Positions 13,400 to 13,838 of a stretch of 13,838 nucleotides of DNA are shown in pieces. How positions within the stretch are numbered: position 1 is the stretch's first letter; every line of letters begins with the position of its first letter. The notes under the pieces are model-generated. The model made no database searches, was not told the origin of the DNA, and worked only from the letters and a program-made list of their open reading frames with translations. The translations under genes and the position numbers were made by a program. Source of the DNA: Prevotellaceae bacterium UBA1716 (GTDB lineage: Bacteria; Bacteroidota; Bacteroidia; Bacteroidales; Bacteroidaceae); assembly GCA_002317225.1 (NCBI GenBank), contig DCIW01000231.1, positions 2,797 to 16,634 of the forward strand, written 5' to 3'.

Positions 13400-13838
13400 T
13401 CAGAACTTTACAATCTCTTTCAACTTTTCCTTATATGTCTCTGTGACATGAATGATTTCCTTACCAATAGTAATGCAATCATTCCTATCAATACTGCGAA
13501 TCTTCTTGATAGCAACGATATACGAACGATGTACGCGAATGAAGTCCCCCGATGGGAGCATATCTTCTACCGCGTGCATCGTTAAGTGTGTTGTTACGGT
13601 AGGTGTGCCATCATCAAAGTGGAAACGCATATAGTCCTTCATGCCCTCTACATATAGAAGGTGGGAGAGTTCGTATTGGCGGAGTTCGCCGTCCACGCGG
13701 AGGAAAAAGCCCCCCGACCCCCCAAGGGGGCGTGCTGGCGCTTGGTTGCTATTGGAATTCTCGTTATCGTCTACCCGGATGGACGCCCCCTTGGGGGGAC
13801 GGGGGGCTTCTTCCTTCGGGGGCTGGGGGGCTTGACTT
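13400..13838 (-). CDS. LytTR-family response regulator, C-terminal part with in-frame GC-rich element (5' end outside window)
   Basis: The LytTR DNA-binding domain is clear in the last ~100 residues: FFLRVDGELRQYELSHLLYV, EGMKDYMRFHF, HAVEDMLPSGDFIRVHRSYI, VAIKKIRSIDRN and a final TYKEKLKEI. In this family an N-terminal receiver domain is phosphorylated by a sensor kinase; it should lie beyond base 13838. The frame has no stop from the window edge, and the first possible start, GTG at 13696, falls inside the domain, so the gene really extends upstream. The 101-bp element encodes the segment just before the domain, i.e. the linker, preceded by an extra degenerate arm (APQPPKEE). The stop is separated by one base from the convergent propeller gene's stop. 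Regulation of the neighbouring genes is possible but not shown. Confidence 0.88.
   Translation of the reverse strand, partial: SQAPQPPKEEAPRPPKGASIRVDDNENSNSNQAPARPLGGSGGFFLRVDGELRQYELSHLLYVEGMKDYMRFHFDDGTPTVTTHLTMHAVEDMLPSGDFIRVHRSYIVAIKKIRSIDRNDCITIGKEIIHVTETYKEKLKEIVKF
13708..13808 (-). repeat. 101-bp GC-rich palindromic element inside the LytTR gene (copy F)
   Basis: On the minus strand it has the same ends, inner blocks and 101-bp length as the copies at 9422 and 12858, with GT for AG in the middle of the first arm and a different core. It is read in the same frame relative to the element: APRPPKGASIRV, core DDNENSNSN, then QAPARPLGGSGG. It lies in an unrelated gene, which shows the element is mobile or repetitive and not just part of the propeller family. 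Confidence 0.92.
13813..13833 (-). repeat. Degenerate extra arm next to copy F
   Basis: On the minus strand it reads AAGCCCCCCAGCCCCC then GAAGG, a shortened left arm placed 4 bp upstream of the full element. It is in frame and gives APQPPKEE before APRPPKG. It may be a remnant of an earlier insertion or of arm duplication. Confidence 0.65.

Overview
The window looks like a chromosomal segment of a Bacteroidales bacterium, most plausibly Prevotella/Segatella. The evidence is a SusD C-terminus followed by a SusE/F-position lipoprotein, Bacteroidetes-type promoters (TTTG-N19-TAnnTTTG), several lipoproteins with short lipoboxes, a DUF4369 lipoprotein, and hypothetical families common in this order. 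The species call is an inference.

Layout. (1) 1-2185: the 3' end of a polysaccharide utilization locus, with a SusD tail, a surface lipoprotein built from two copies of a Trp/Gly-rich domain, and a hairpin terminator. (2) 2202-2920: a DUF4369-type lipoprotein ending in a bidirectional terminator shared with a convergent gene. (3) 2920-5279: a minus-strand pair, a small Cys-rich protein (DUF6078-like) and a VapE-family P-loop helicase. The helicase is bracketed by two 103-bp repeat cassettes in inverted orientation. Both cassettes have the same internal architecture: three tandem 11-mers, 6 bp, an inverted copy, exactly 36 bp, and another copy. The 4677-5278 gap also holds a cluster of TTCCCG boxes and a double-hairpin palindrome. 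(4) 5279-6646: an unrecognised helical protein with a clear promoter. (5) 6686-13398: a tandemly duplicated two-gene module. Each copy pairs a polytopic membrane protein with a helical tail (DUF6057-like) and a lipoprotein carrying one CxxCH haem-c motif and TolB/PD40-like beta-propeller repeats. I infer that these work together at the envelope. (6) 13400-13838: the convergent 3' part of a LytTR response regulator, cut by the window end.

Two things stand out. First, a GC-rich 101-bp palindrome-ended element occurs three times (9422-9522, 12858-12958, 13708-13808). Each copy lies in frame inside a protein gene, read in the same frame as APQPPKGASIRV...NQAPARPLGGSGG, with conserved ends and a variable core. 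Single arms occur elsewhere, including inside two lipoprotein signal peptides. It behaves like a protein-coding palindromic repeat, comparable in principle to the Rickettsia RPEs. Second, the helicase gene with its mirrored repeat cassettes looks like a small replicative or mobile unit, or a repeat-controlled locus, with no recognisable transposase or integrase. No RNA genes, classical insertion sequences or CRISPR arrays were recognised.
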